A DNA stretch of 64,000 nt from Pseudocercospora fijiensis CIRAD86 (Eukaryota > Ascomycota > Dothideomycetes > Mycosphaerellales > Mycosphaerellaceae): the NCBI RefSeq assembly GCF_000340215.1, contig NW_006921540.1, forward strand, positions 3,161,486-3,225,485, in the 5' to 3' direction. Below are positions 44,590 to 55,054 of the stretch, in pieces. The notes below the pieces were generated by a model. It was not told the origin of the DNA and did no database searches. It worked only from the letters and a program-made list of their open reading frames with translations. How positions within the stretch are numbered: position 1 is the stretch's first letter; each line of letters begins with the position of its first letter. The translations under genes were made by a program, and so were the position numbers.

Positions 44590-45038
44590 TGGCGGTAACA
44601 AGGAAAGGCAGCGAGAGGAATTTTCATTATGACTCGGTAGGAGATCGGTATTGCGAAGGATCTCGATGCGAATGGACATGATTCATCGCTTGGATATGCG
44701 ACGAAACGGCAAACAGCTCGTGCATTGGGAGAGAAGTCATCACGGCGCACTAGTGATAGAGGTCAACAGCTGTGCGCTGATCAGAGAGCCGCACTATTGA
44801 GAGGAAACTATGATACCCTTCGTACAGGAAATGGTATAGCAATGCTGTGCATGGCAAACAGAACAGGCATTTCGATCCCAAAGCTTCATACCTGTCGGGA
44901 TCCCGATCGGGAGAAATCCCTTATCGTTCACGTTCGGCCCAGGTGCAGCCGACACAGACTGCAAGCTGCCGCACAGTGCGCACACCAGTACATTTCTCCG
45001 TCGAGAACTGCTGCTATTCCAAAGTCGAACTAATCACA
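44590..45038. promoter_or_regulatory. Intergenic, upstream of sugar-transporter relic
   Basis: 450 bases with no gene seen. Confidence 0.4.
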
Positions 45039-47061
45039 ATGGACGCAGTCCCCACAACGATCACGGTAGGCAGCGACTATCCAACGATCACCTATGGACC
45101 AGCAGGTTTCCAAGGCCTGATCAAGCAACCATATGTCTTCGCACTCGCCTGTTTCGCCTCACTCGGCGGCCTACTATTTGGCTATGACCAGGCAAGATCG
45201 ACATCAATCTTCATCCCCAAACTCCGCTGACATTGCATGTATATATATAGGGTGTGATATCCGGAGTCCTCGTCATGAACAACTTCGTAAGAAAAACAAA
45301 TCCCACCCCCTCGCCCAAATCAAATCACTAAAACCCCCCTCCCAGGCCAACCGCTTCCCATCCCTCTCCTCAAACCCCACCCTTCAAGGCTGGATGGTCT
45401 CGGAGCCATGTTCGGCGCTTTCATCAACGGACCCATTTCGGTAAAACCTTTTCACGCAAACGTTCGATCTTGTACGCGAATTTTGTGTTTTTGATCGGAA
45501 GTTTGCTCCAAGCGGCCGCGCAGAATGTGTCGATGATTTTTCATCGGAAGGTTTTTTTTTTCGCTGGGGTGAGTATTGGGATGTTGGCGATGGTTACACC
45601 GTTGCATTTGAGTGAGTTGAGTCCGCCCGAGATTAGGGGGGCGTTGGTCACGTTGCAGTAGTTTGCTATTACGGTGGGGATTTTGGTGGCGTTTTGGTTG
45701 GAGTGAGTTTTACTTTTATTTTATCACTTATACGCTGCTGGCTGCTGATACGTTTTGGTATATGTATGCAGGTATGGAACGCAGTATATCGGCGGCAATG
45801 GCCATGGACAAAGTGAAGTCGCTTGGAGATTACCTTTGGCATTACAATGTCTGCCTTCGGTCGTGTTAGCGATTGGGACTTTCTTCCTGCCATTCTCTCC
45901 GAGGTGGTTGGTGAACCAGGGGCGCGAGAAGGAGGCTTTTGAGACTTTGGTCAAGCTACGACGTGTACCGGAAGATGATCCGAGATTGGGGAGGGAGATT
46001 TTTGAAATTCGCGTCGCGTATGTTTTTGAACAGGAATCTTTGAAGGCCAAGTATGGTGATGGGGCGAGTAAGTTTGAGATCGCCCTACAGCAGTATATGG
46101 AGCTTTTTACGATTGGACATTTGAGGAAGAGGACGATTATTGCTCGTGGGTTGCAGGTTGTTGAGCAGTTTACTGGGATCAGTGAGTACACTCCCGTCCC
46201 CTTCCTTTCCGGTATTGCTAGCTTGGATGGCTACGCTGACAGATTTCCATCTAGATGCCATCATCTACTACGCTCCAACAATCTTCAAAGCCCTCTCCCT
46301 CTCTTCAACATCAATCACACTCTCCGCGACCGGGGTCGTGGGCATCATCAATGTGCTCTTCACAATTCCCTCCCTGTACTTCATCGACCGCGTCGGCCGT
46401 CGCAAGCTAGTAAGAACAGCCCAACCCAACCCAACCCTCCTTCCTTCTTGAATTCTACTAAACATCCCTTCTCCCAGCTCATCATCGGCGCAATCGGCAT
46501 GTCCATCGCCCAACTAATCGTCGGCTCCCTCTTCGCCGCCTTCAAAGATTCCTGGTCAACCCATCGAGCCGCCGGCTGGGTCGCCTGCACCTTCGTCTGG
46601 ATCTACATCGCATTTTTCGCTTTCCAAGTCGGAGTCATCTGGATCATGCCGAGCGAAATGTTTCCCCCCCATCATCCGTTCCAAAGCCGTGGGCCTCGGG
46701 ATCGCGAATAACTGGCTTGCCAACTTCATCGTGGGATTAATCACGCCGAGGATGTTGAGGAAGATCAGGTTTGGGACGTTTTATTTTTTCTTGGTGTTTT
46801 GTGTGATTTTGTTGGGGTGGAGTTGGTGGGGGATTCCGGAGACGAAGGTAGGTGGTGGAAGATTAGATGTTCAAGGTGGCCTTGTATGGGTTTCTTTGCT
46901 GATTTTTCTAAGGCGTACCGATTGAAGAAATGGATAAGATTTTTGGTGAGAATGAGGGTGAGGAGGATGTGAGGAGGATGGAACTGATTAGAACGAGGCT
47001 GGAAAGACAGGATGGTGTGGTGGAGCAAGTTGTGATTGCTGAAGTGAAGGGCAAAGAGTAG
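45039..47061 (+). pseudogene. MFS sugar transporter relic
   Basis: The pieces read as a hexose/quinate-type sugar porter: LGGLLFGYDQ|GVISGVLVMNNF, RSILYANFVFLIGSLLQAAA, LSELSPPEIRGALVTLQ, PFSPRWLVNQGREKEAFETL, LQVVEQFTGI, YYAPTIFKALSL, IDRVGRRKL, WIMPSEMFPP and the C-terminal PIEEMDKIFGENEGEED. Six introns are recognisable, but four lesions are too: a frame shift between GWMVS and AMFGAF (near 45405), a disturbed stretch with a T run near 45545, a TAG in place of CAG in LVTLQ(Q)F at 45661, and one extra C in a C run at 46664-46670. The family's sequence-conserved PESPRWL reads PFSPRWL. Homopolymer lesions could be sequencing errors; the first and third cannot easily be. So it is most likely a recent pseudogene. 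Confidence 0.85.
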
Positions 47062-47522
47062 ATGCCTTTCTGAACGCCATACGAAGTGCTACTTTCGTGG
47101 CGTAGTGGCCTTTCTCGAGATAGTTGCAGTCGGGCGAGACATCGCTATAGTCGATCTTTTCATTATTGAATCGCAGCGTGTGCAATGGCCAATGAAAATG
47201 CACTCACACGAAGAGAGTAATGTATACCACACTGAGTGACAGGTTCCCAAGTACAGTTTTCGTTGTCGAGGTAGTTGTTGCATCTTCATGCTGTACTGAC
47301 TGTTCGGATTCGGCGCGAGTCTCCTGTATCCTGCGCGCCGCAGAATGCTTAGAAATGTGCACGCAAAGCTTCCGCATTGTAATTACCAACATGTTACATG
47401 TACCTTAGTACTACTGCAGCAGGTCCGTTGGGTTGGCCTCAATCGTTCGTTGTGCTCTAAGCACGCCGAGATCGCCAGCGTGAAGCCGAGATAGTAGTAA
47501 TATTTGTCCTATCGATCCAGAC
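47062..47522. other. Intergenic between convergent genes
   Basis: 460 bases between the ends of the sugar-transporter relic and the allantoate-permease-like gene. No terminator-like structure or gene recognised. Confidence 0.4.
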
Positions 47523-49156
47523 TCACAGAGTATATCGAAATCCTTCGATGCCCTCCAATACAGCTCTCCCTTGGGCCTGCCTTCGATTCATCACAACCAT
47601 ATAGATGCTCGTAGCACTCACGCTCAAAATCGTCAAACCCGCCGCGGTGAAGCACGTCGCCAATCCAGGAGTATAGCCTGGTGCATCCTTACTCCGGAAT
47701 ACTAGACTGGCAATCACCCCACCAACTCCTCCCGCTGCAACTATCGTAGCAGAAGCAAACGCTCGCTTCCATTGACCAACAATATTGTTCGCTTGATACG
47801 TCATAGTAGCAGGAATGTTCGAGTTCGAACCGCCGGTGATAAGAAAGGCTCCAAAGTACCGGACATAAGGCTGAGAAGCGTAGCCCAACAGTGCGACCCC
47901 AATGATTTCGAGAACGCAATTGAAGACAATAATGTGGCCTCGAATGCGATATTTGTCGGAGATGTAGGACTCCAGGAATCCGAGGAGGAATGAGAAAGCG
48001 TAGCACTGTCAATGAAGGTCAGAGGCAGAGAGTAATGAACGATGGGTAGACTTACCGGAGCAGTCAAACACTGTGACTGCATAACCGAAAATCCCAGAGA
48101 CTGCCTCAAAATGATCGGCAAAAAGTACGAGATCGAGTACGTGACTAGACCAGAGCATCCGAAGTTCAAAGCAAAACACCAAATCTTCCAATCCTTTCCT
48201 TGAGCCAAATACGACCAGATCTCAAATTTACTAATATGAGCATCCTTCCGATCCCTCTCAATCCGATCAACCATAACTTTCACCTCTTCATCTGACAAGA
48301 ATCTCGGTCCTCCAGGGTAGAGTTTCGTCTTATGTGCGTCTTCGGGGAAGTCGATGAGGAGGATATAGCCTAGGATAGCGATGACGATGGTGAGGATTCC
48401 TTCCATGATGAAGATCCAAGCCCAACCAGGATGTCCGGCTAGTCCAGCCATTTGCTGGAGGCCGTAGGCTAGGACTCCGCCGAAGCCTCCGACTGAATTT
48501 CCGACGAGGTAGAAGAAGGCGTTGCGTTTAGCGACTTCGTGGCGGATGTACCACATTGAGACTAGGAAGAGGGCGGAAGGGAAGAAGCAGCTGGCAAGAC
48601 GAAGGTTAGTAGTGTTGAATGTACCGAAAGGACTTCTAGGAGGAGATTTACGATTCGAACATGCCGAGTAGAACTCTTAAAGCCACGAGTATAGTCCAAT
48701 GCTTCGAAAACCCGAAGCCGATCACCACGAGACCAAACGCGAGTGTGACGCCAGCGAGAAATAGTCGTGGACCGAGCTTGCGTGCGAGAACCGTAGCGAC
48801 GAAGTTGAACGCGACGTAAGTTGGAAAGAAAACGACGACGATAATCGAATAGCGATTACCGATGAGGTTGAGGTCATCGTCCATACCGGCGATCACGCTA
48901 TACTACAGTCAGCGCGAAAAGAACTCCGTAAACATGACAGAACTATCTAGACTCACGCATTTGGTAGATTCGTTCGATCAATTTGATTGACGATGTACAT
49001 CAGAGCCAAGATGACGGATAATCGAATATCGACTTTTCGCTTGATTTTCTCGACCCTCGAAGCATCCCAGGGAGGATTTTGTTCGGAATCATTTGAAACG
49101 ATTTCTGGTTGTTTTTCGACATGTTCTCCGGATGAAGAAGTTTTGGAAATGCTCAT
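47523..49156 (-). CDS. Allantoate permease family MFS transporter (Dal5/TNA1-like)
   Basis: Four exons (49156-48957, 48897-48652, 48590-48056, 48005-47523) with introns of 59, 61 and 50 nt, all in phase; 487 residues. The N-terminal VEKIKRKVDIRLSVILALMY followed by IVNQIDRTNLPNA is the signature start of the anion:cation symporter (ACS) branch that includes Dal5 (allantoate, ureidosuccinate), Tna1 (nicotinate) and pantothenate permeases. Further: GNRYSIIVVVFFPTYVAFN, LRVLLGMFES(C)FFPSALFLVS (the conserved E-x-G-F-F-P-type segment of this family, here with CFFPS), YLVGNSVGGFGGVLAYGL, HPGWAWIFIMEGILTIV and ERDRKDAH. It should have 12 membrane helices and lie in the plasma membrane. The exact substrate cannot be read. 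Confidence 0.9.
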
Positions 49157-49746
49157 TTTTGGTAGCGGAATGGTAGTAGGTCAAATTGAAGAGTCATCAC
49201 GGGGAAATCGGGGTATGAATGAACTTGAGCAGCGGTAGCAGTTCATGACTTCTATACTGTTCAACGGGGGTAAGCCAGGTCAGTGATTGACAAGTCGGAG
49301 CTGCATTCTCGCGTGGAGACCATGTTGGTGCTAGCAAATCACATCTTTGTGTTGGCGATTGCGGTACACGAAAACCAGGAAGGATGCTCACGCCAAGAGG
49401 AGGATGTAGAAGCCCGAGGTTACGAGTCTTGGTATGGGGGTCTCCGCATGCTGAGCGACCAGTTCGCGATTGTGAAACGCCTGGTAGCATGTTGATAGAG
49501 AGTGACTGTAGCTGGTTGTCGCTCTTGTCCCATCTAATGTCTGGGCCGAGTTTTATACGTTGCACATGCTGGAGGTTAGTAGTGATCGGCCCTAGGGCTG
49601 CCAGAAATCCTTTTGTATTTGCTTTGAACTGATTACGTGCTAAGACAATTGCCACTCCAACGCATTCACCCTAGTTGCAACATTACCAACACTATCGCTC
49701 CGCCCAATCATGCCTCTGTACTCAGCTTGAAGGAAATCTCGTCGCT
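49157..49746. promoter_or_regulatory. Intergenic, upstream of permease
   Basis: 590 bases with no gene. Probably holds the promoter of the permease (48957-49156 exon side). Confidence 0.4.
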
Positions 49747-50631
49747 CTAATACGGATCCCGTCCATATTTCTCATGCTCTTCACCTTGACTCCTACTCAT
49801 CCTGCCCGCACTAGTCTTAAGCAGTCCCTTACTCGCATCAACCACAGGACTAGCCCACCGCGACTCGCCAGTCTCCTTATCCGTGATCTTGTAAGTAGTA
49901 GAATTGATTCCGCTGGGATGAGAGTTGACATAGATACTCTCCCAATGCTTCGCAGGAACATGGTATGTCTCATGCCAGATGCTCAAATGACCGTGTTCCT
50001 TGATAGTCTTGTTCCACCAATTCCAGCCCTCGCGATGGAAGTTCGAGTGTGCGAAAGCGTGCAGCCTTTCGATTGAGCGGAAATAGCAGACTTCCAATAA
50101 CTCGCTTTTGGTCGTGCGGTCACTGCTGTTGAGCCAGGAAGTCATGCCTAGGAAGCCGAATTCTTCGGCATGAGTCTCGAGGTCTTCAGTCATGGATTGG
50201 AAGTAGCCTCCCAACTCCTTAAAACCTGGAGCGAGGATGCCGAGAGGGTGGTTGCAGCGCGTTCCGATCAGGAAGACCACGATATCCGAGTTTGCTGGTT
50301 TGTTGCCATAGTTTCCAAGCTCGTCTGGGATCTGAGCCGAGAACTTCTTCTGGATGTTGTCTCTCGTGTAAGGATTTGACTTCCAGCCCAAGATGATGAG
50401 GTATGCGTCTGCTAAGCTGTAGAGAAGATATAACGAAGCTGGGATGAACGACCATAGACCAAACACAACAAAAGCCAGGCCCTGGAATGTGGCCCCGAGA
50501 GCCAACCAGGTCTTGATCTCGAATTGGTCGCGGAGCATGGAAGACGCGCCTGCTGGACCGAAGAAGCTGGCTCGAGGTCGTTTGGACTGTGTAGGCAGCA
50601 GGCCGATGAAGTCTTGACCTGGTCGTGACAT
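49747..50631 (-). CDS. DUF4188-like protein (putative monooxygenase)
   Basis: 294 residues, no intron, ATG 50631. Two membrane helices occupy about residues 40-85 (LALGATFQGLAFVVFGLW and ASLYLLYSLADAYLIILGW), followed by the conserved core: SDIVVFLIGTRCNHPLGILA, LGGYFQSMTEDLETHAEEFG, CYFRSIERLHAFAHSNFHRE and GHLSIWHETYHVPAKHWES. The IGTRCNHPLG/FRSIERLHAFAH/WHETYHVP pattern matches fungal proteins with a DUF4188 domain; one member is encoded in the fumagillin cluster and named a monooxygenase there (from memory, unverified). The His-rich core suggests a heme- or metal-free ABM-like dimer fold. It stands alone, with no polyketide or terpene gene near, so a clustered role is not supported. Confidence 0.75.
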   Translation of the reverse strand: MSRPGQDFIGLLPTQSKRPRASFFGPAGASSMLRDQFEIKTWLALGATFQGLAFVVFGLWSFIPASLYLLYSLADAYLIILGWKSNPYTRDNIQKKFSAQIPDELGNYGNKPANSDIVVFLIGTRCNHPLGILAPGFKELGGYFQSMTEDLETHAEEFGFLGMTSWLNSSDRTTKSELLEVCYFRSIERLHAFAHSNFHREGWNWWNKTIKEHGHLSIWHETYHVPAKHWESIYVNSHPSGINSTTYKITDKETGESRWASPVVDASKGLLKTSAGRMSRSQGEEHEKYGRDPY

Positions 50632-51003
50632 TGTGATGGATATCTGTAGTATCTTTGAAGTTTGGCTTGGTCTTGAAAAAGGATGATGAAGGATGCGAAC
50701 GTGTTTGAGTCTTGCTTTCGATGCTTGTGCAGTTCAGTGTTCTTGTCGCAGTGATGGAAGTAAAACATGTCCTGTCAGACCTATACCATTCAGAGTCTTT
50801 GTACTTACTGTTGGTACACGAGGAACACGGAGCTAGTGGCGTCGACACGATTCCACACGCGGACTCCTTATGCTCCGATCGGCCACCTGAGGTTAGTAGC
50901 AGAACGGAGGTATGAGGGAGGAGCTGACAGAAGTCGATAGTCCACTCGGCCGTAGTAGCAGATTCAAACGTCACAACCGGGGAGATGTCGTCCTAGCGAA
51001 CAG
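50632..51003. promoter_or_regulatory. Intergenic between divergent genes
   Basis: Lies between the DUF4188-like gene and the direct repeats in front of the HAD gene. No gene. Confidence 0.35.
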
Positions 51004-51155
51004 CAAAGCCTCTGATTGACGGACGAGACGCGGGAGCTAGCGGCTGGCTGCCCCACAGCAATGTCCAAGCGTCTGCCTTCCCCACAGGGAAAACCTACAA
51101 AGCCTCTGATTGACGAACGAGACGCGGGAGCTAGCGGCTGGCTGCCCCATAGCAA
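51004..51155. repeat. 58-bp direct repeat, two copies
   Basis: Copies at 51004-51061 and 51098-51155 (CAAAGCCTCTGATTGACG...), period 94, differ at two positions, one G/A and one C/T with the second copy having the A/T state. They sit 110-260 bases upstream of the HAD gene start. Confidence 0.88.
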
Positions 51156-51267
51156 CCTGCGGTCCTGCTTCAAACCGACCCCACGTTTGAGATCCGATCC
51201 GATTTCTCCAGATCTCTGTCTCTGTTTCAGAGCCTCACCACACAAACACAAACACACATCACTCACC

Positions 51268-52225
51268 ATGGCGGCGGCGGCGGCGGCGCAAAAAGAGCAA
51301 GTCCATCCTCAACCCCACAAAATGCTCTTCTCTCGAGCTCACAGCTAATCCCCAGCCCCAAAGCCTCCCCGCCATCCGCGCCTGTCTCTTCGACATGGAC
51401 GGCCTCCTCATCGACTCCGAAGACAAATACACAATCTGCACGAACCGCGTCCTGAACGAATACGGCCGCCCGAATCTCCCCTGGTCAATAAAAGCCCAAC
51501 TCCAAGGCCGCCCGGGCCCCGCCGCTGGCAAAATCCTGCATGACTGGGCCCAGCTCCCGATCTCCAGAGAAGAATACATGAACAAAGTCGCCGCGTGGCA
51601 GAGAGAACTCTTCCCGGAATGCAAGCCTTTGCCTGGTGTGGAAGAGTTGTTGGAAACTTTACACACTCGGACGACGAAAGATGTGGAAATCGCGCTTGCG
51701 ACGAGCAGTCATGCGGGGAATTTCAAGCTCAAGACGGAGCATCAGAAGGGACTTTTCGAGGTTTTTCGGCAGGAGCAGAGGGTTTTGGGGGATGATGAGA
51801 GGATTGCGCCGGGACGGGGGAAGCCGGCGCCGGATATTTGGTTGCTTGCGCTTTCGACTATTAATGAGAGGTTGAAGCGAGAAGGGAAGGAGGAGATTCG
51901 GCCGGAGGAGTGTTTGGTGTTTGAGGATTCGGTGCCGGGTGTGGAGTCGGGACGGAGAGCTGGGATGCAGGTTGTGTGGTGTCCGCATCCGGAGCTGTTG
52001 AAGGAGTATCGGGGACGTGAGGAGAGGGTGCTTGCTGGGCAGATGGGAGAGTATAAAGAGCAGGAACAGAATGGTGAAGAGATTGGTGTCGTGAGCCATG
52101 ATGGTAAGACGAGACATCATGGTGCTCCTGGCGAGATTGGTGATGGATGGGGAAGATTGCTGCATAGCTTGGTCAACTTCCCCTATGCTGATTACAAGAT
52201 CAATGTGAAGGGAAGCTCGTTGTAA
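51268..52225 (+). CDS. HAD-superfamily phosphatase (GS1/beta-phosphoglucomutase-like)
   Basis: Proposed two exons (51268-51300, 51356-52225) and 300 residues; the intron has a weak donor (GTCCAT), a CTAAT branch and CCCAG acceptor, and joins in phase 0. Exon 1 encodes a short run of Ala (GCG repeat). HAD motifs: I, CLFDMDGLLIDSE (nucleophile Asp and acid Asp two residues later); II, ALATSS (Thr/Ser); III, Lys in PGRGKPAPDIW; IV, CLVFEDSVPGVESGRRAGM (Glu-Asp). This is subfamily IA. Closest known types are glycerol-3-phosphatase, GS1-like pseudouridine phosphatase and sugar-phosphatases; substrate cannot be chosen. If the intron is wrong, the start would be a downstream ATG or a non-ATG frame with the same catalytic core. 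Confidence 0.82.
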
Positions 52226-52752
52226 TGCCTAGACGGAAGCAAAAGAAAGAAACAGATTATACAGTATAGACTGTACATAGATGTGCATAACACCTCCATA
52301 CTTCAGCCTCGATAGTGGACTGCTTAATCCGACACTTCCATCAGGTGGCAAGCCTTTTCCTGCGCGTTCTGGTCGCAAAAGGTGAGAGTGGAAATGTCAG
52401 ACTATGAAGCCCTCGATTCGTCTTCTTCTGCTTCTCCATCTACTAGTGCTTTTCATGAAGTGACCTGGACAGAGTAGTATTCTGATCTTCACTGGCCAAA
52501 GCTCACTTCAATGCACTCCACCTGTGTGATACAAGTGCAGAACAATAGGCGAGTCTAATCATGCACTGAGAACAGCTCTGCGCGAAAATGCTCCAAGTAT
52601 TGTTAGGAGGATAGTGAGGACAGCCACATATTTGACAATGAAGAATGGAACTTGAAACACGCCAGTGGTGTACAGCGTTTGGTACGCGTGATTGCAGATC
52701 TAAAAATTACAGAACTTGTTCTCTTCGTGCTGCGTCGCGTCACTGCCTTGCC
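52226..52752. other. Intergenic between convergent genes
   Basis: No coding frame or structure supported. Confidence 0.4.
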
Positions 52753-53178
52753 TTACATCTCCAAAGCAGCAGATCGCGTAGAGTACCTCCTCGCGTCCAA
52801 CTCCGACTCATCAAAGAATTTCGCAAGAGTCTTGACGTCGATCGTGATGTTCATGGACATGATCCTCTTAGCGATAGCCGGGCTCAAGCTTCGCCGTCGA
52901 AGCACTTTTGCAGAAGTCTGGGGCGGCTGTGTCTTGTCATCGTCGTCTGCCACGATGTGGATTGCTGGTGCTTCCTCACAACTCGCGTCGACATAAATAC
53001 GCGCCAGGTGGCGACGCATGGCGATGGTACCAGTCTCAGGTGCCTGCAGCTTGAAAGGCTGCTTTGTAAGGTTGTTGGTAACCGATTTCTTGTTCTGGTT
53101 CTTCGGTGGGCTGCCGGGTTCAGGGATGTGGCAGGTTATGGTGGCTGCCACACTCTTGATCTTTGAAATAAATCGCAT
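52753..53178 (-). CDS. Small hypothetical protein
   Basis: 141 residues in one exon, ATG 53178, stop TAA 52753. It has a basic N-terminus (MRFISKIKSVAATITC), a middle part with IYVDASCEEAPAIHIVADDD and a basic segment AKVLRRRSLSPAIAKRIM, followed by an amphipathic C-terminus. No domain recognised. Its frame is clean across 426 bases in a region where other frames are broken, but no independent evidence supports expression. It shares a 136-base gap with the 3' end of TRM2, which is on the same strand upstream of it. Confidence 0.4.
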   Translation of the reverse strand: MRFISKIKSVAATITCHIPEPGSPPKNQNKKSVTNNLTKQPFKLQAPETGTIAMRRHLARIYVDASCEEAPAIHIVADDDDKTQPPQTSAKVLRRRSLSPAIAKRIMSMNITIDVKTLAKFFDESELDARRYSTRSAALEM

Positions 53179-53314
53179 CTCGACGGCTTTCGTGATTTTC
53201 CCATAGTAGATTTGTTTGTCGTGTGGAATAATGCTGCTTTCTTGGTAGGAAGTGTCTGTCTTGTTGCAAGTGTAGAAAGGCGGACGCGACAGACTTTATG
53301 GGCGCGAGCAGATT

Positions 53315-55054
53315 TTATGATTCGTTGTCATCTGTGTGGCTGGACACAGCGCTCGAGCCATTTGAGGCAGGCTTGGGCTCCGATACCGATGCGCGTCTGC
53401 GCAAGATTGCGACACCTTCGACATGGCTGGTCTGTGGAAAGAAATCAAAGCCTCTCAGACTTTCGATCTCGTACAGCCCTTGCGCTCCATCATTGGTGCC
53501 TAGCAACCCGCCTACCAGCCATCCGACGTCTCTTGCCTGGGTATGCACGTTACAAGAGACGTAGCAAATTCGCGCAGGCGCGTAGTCCAGCAGCTGGCGA
53601 ATGAAGCCTTCGTCGCAGCCTTTTCGTGGAGGGTCGATGACGACGGCTGTCTCAGATGGCGGAAATTTCTTGCTGTCAACAGACCCAAATAGGTGGTTGG
53701 CATCTGCAGCAATAAAGTGTGTTGAGTCTGCTGGCAGGTTGTTGAGCTTGGCGTTCTTGCTGGCATAGTCGATTGACTGCCCTGAAATGTCAATACCGAT
53801 GCTGTTGCTGAACATGCCCGAGAGCGTGACCGTAAAAAATCCAGAGCCGCAATACGCATCAATCATGTTCTTAATTTGCGGTCCCTTTTGCTTTTCGTCC
53901 TCAGACACGCCGCTTTGAACTGTCTTGTCGAGAATATTTTCGCGAATGTACTGCGTGACCAGTGGCAGTATCGAGTTATTGTTTTGGAAGAAGGAGCCTG
54001 CAGGGTTGTCGAAGCGAAAGTCCTCGATGTATTCTGTCGAGGTTGCTTTGTGATCTGTGATGCAAATCTTGCGGTGTACATGTTGCCCTCTATCCTCCAA
54101 CACCTCGTCCCTCGATTCGGTCTCCTTGCCGAATTCCACAAGGCCTGCCCCTTTTGGAATCCTCTCCGTGCTTTCTCGTAGTAAGAGGGTCGCCCCTTTC
54201 TGGTATTGGTCGATGTCTGCTGCGACCCTCTTTCGCTCTCGTTTCATCCCTATTCTCACAGCCTCAGTGCCGATGGGACAGTCTTCAATGTCCATCGTCT
54301 TCCTAGTCCCTTTCAGCATGAAGCCAATAGGCGGTACACCTGGCCATGTGACCTTTTGTCCATGTCTCTTGTCCCTTCTTCCGCCTGGAGGGCCATCGAA
54401 GTGCGGTGTGAGCTTCGTGCGGTAGCCATACTGCAATGGCGAGCCAATGGTGTCGCCAATGGTGGGGATTGCAGAAGCAGGCAGGTTAGAGAAGTTGCGG
54501 TATGCTTTCTCTACTACTGATCTCTTGTGCGCCAATTGGAATTCGTAGGGCAAATGTTGGAACTGGCATCCTGAGCATTGAGTGAAATATGGACACTTGG
54601 GCTCCTCGGTACGATGCTGCGAGGGTGAGACGACTTTCACAAAGTCTGCAAGAGCGTACGACTCTTCTCCAAAATGCTTGTAAACTCTGGCTGTTATGGT
54701 ATCGCCAGGCGCAGCAAAAGGTATAACATATACTTGGCCGTCTTTTTCGCCTAGGCCATCACCGGTAGAGGACAATTCTGAGATGGTCACATCGATCTCT
54801 GCACGCTGCTCAGGCACGACAGTCGCTGAGTTGTCCGCAAGCTTCACGTCTTTCAGCAGGTTTCTGATATCTGCAAGGAGCACTTCTTCGTTTGAGCCTT
54901 CACTCGCAGTTGTCTGCTTCTGCTTCTTATTCTTTTTGAAATGGCGCTTGGCCTCGTTGAAGGGCCGTTTCTGCGCCATGACTGTCGCTGTCGCTGAGAT
55001 TGGGGCGTGAAGGAATGTCGGTCGCAGTGTCGCACAGCGACGAAGTGTGAACAT
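53315..55054 (-). CDS. TRM2: tRNA (uracil-5-)-methyltransferase TRM2
   Basis: 579 residues, no intron. It methylates U54 in the T loop of tRNAs. Order: a basic Lys-rich segment (KRHFKKNKKQKQ, about 34-45); a TRAM-like beta-barrel with ELSSTGDGLGEKDGQVYVIP; a Cys cluster CPYFTQCSGCQFQH (about 154-167, C-x5-C-x2-C) resembling the iron-sulphur cluster Cys of the RumA family; the SAM motif DAYCGSGFFTVTLSG (about 398); VIDPPRKGCD; and the catalytic Cys in CYVSCNVHTQARDVGWL (about 501). All key residues are present. The first ATG (55054) gives a 25-residue leader rich in Arg/Thr/Ala with no acidic residue, followed by a second ATG (54979). Confidence 0.93.
   Translation of the reverse strand: MFTLRRCATLRPTFLHAPISATATVMAQKRPFNEAKRHFKKNKKQKQTTASEGSNEEVLLADIRNLLKDVKLADNSATVVPEQRAEIDVTISELSSTGDGLGEKDGQVYVIPFAAPGDTITARVYKHFGEESYALADFVKVVSPSQHRTEEPKCPYFTQCSGCQFQHLPYEFQLAHKRSVVEKAYRNFSNLPASAIPTIGDTIGSPLQYGYRTKLTPHFDGPPGGRRDKRHGQKVTWPGVPPIGFMLKGTRKTMDIEDCPIGTEAVRIGMKRERKRVAADIDQYQKGATLLLRESTERIPKGAGLVEFGKETESRDEVLEDRGQHVHRKICITDHKATSTEYIEDFRFDNPAGSFFQNNNSILPLVTQYIRENILDKTVQSGVSEDEKQKGPQIKNMIDAYCGSGFFTVTLSGMFSNSIGIDISGQSIDYASKNAKLNNLPADSTHFIAADANHLFGSVDSKKFPPSETAVVIDPPRKGCDEGFIRQLLDYAPARICYVSCNVHTQARDVGWLVGGLLGTNDGAQGLYEIESLRGFDFFPQTSHVEGVAILRRRASVSEPKPASNGSSAVSSHTDDNES

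Noticed and set aside
47523..50631. Secondary-metabolite cluster formed by the permease and DUF4188-like gene
   Set aside because: No synthase, cyclase or cluster regulator is present; one DUF4188-type gene is not enough.
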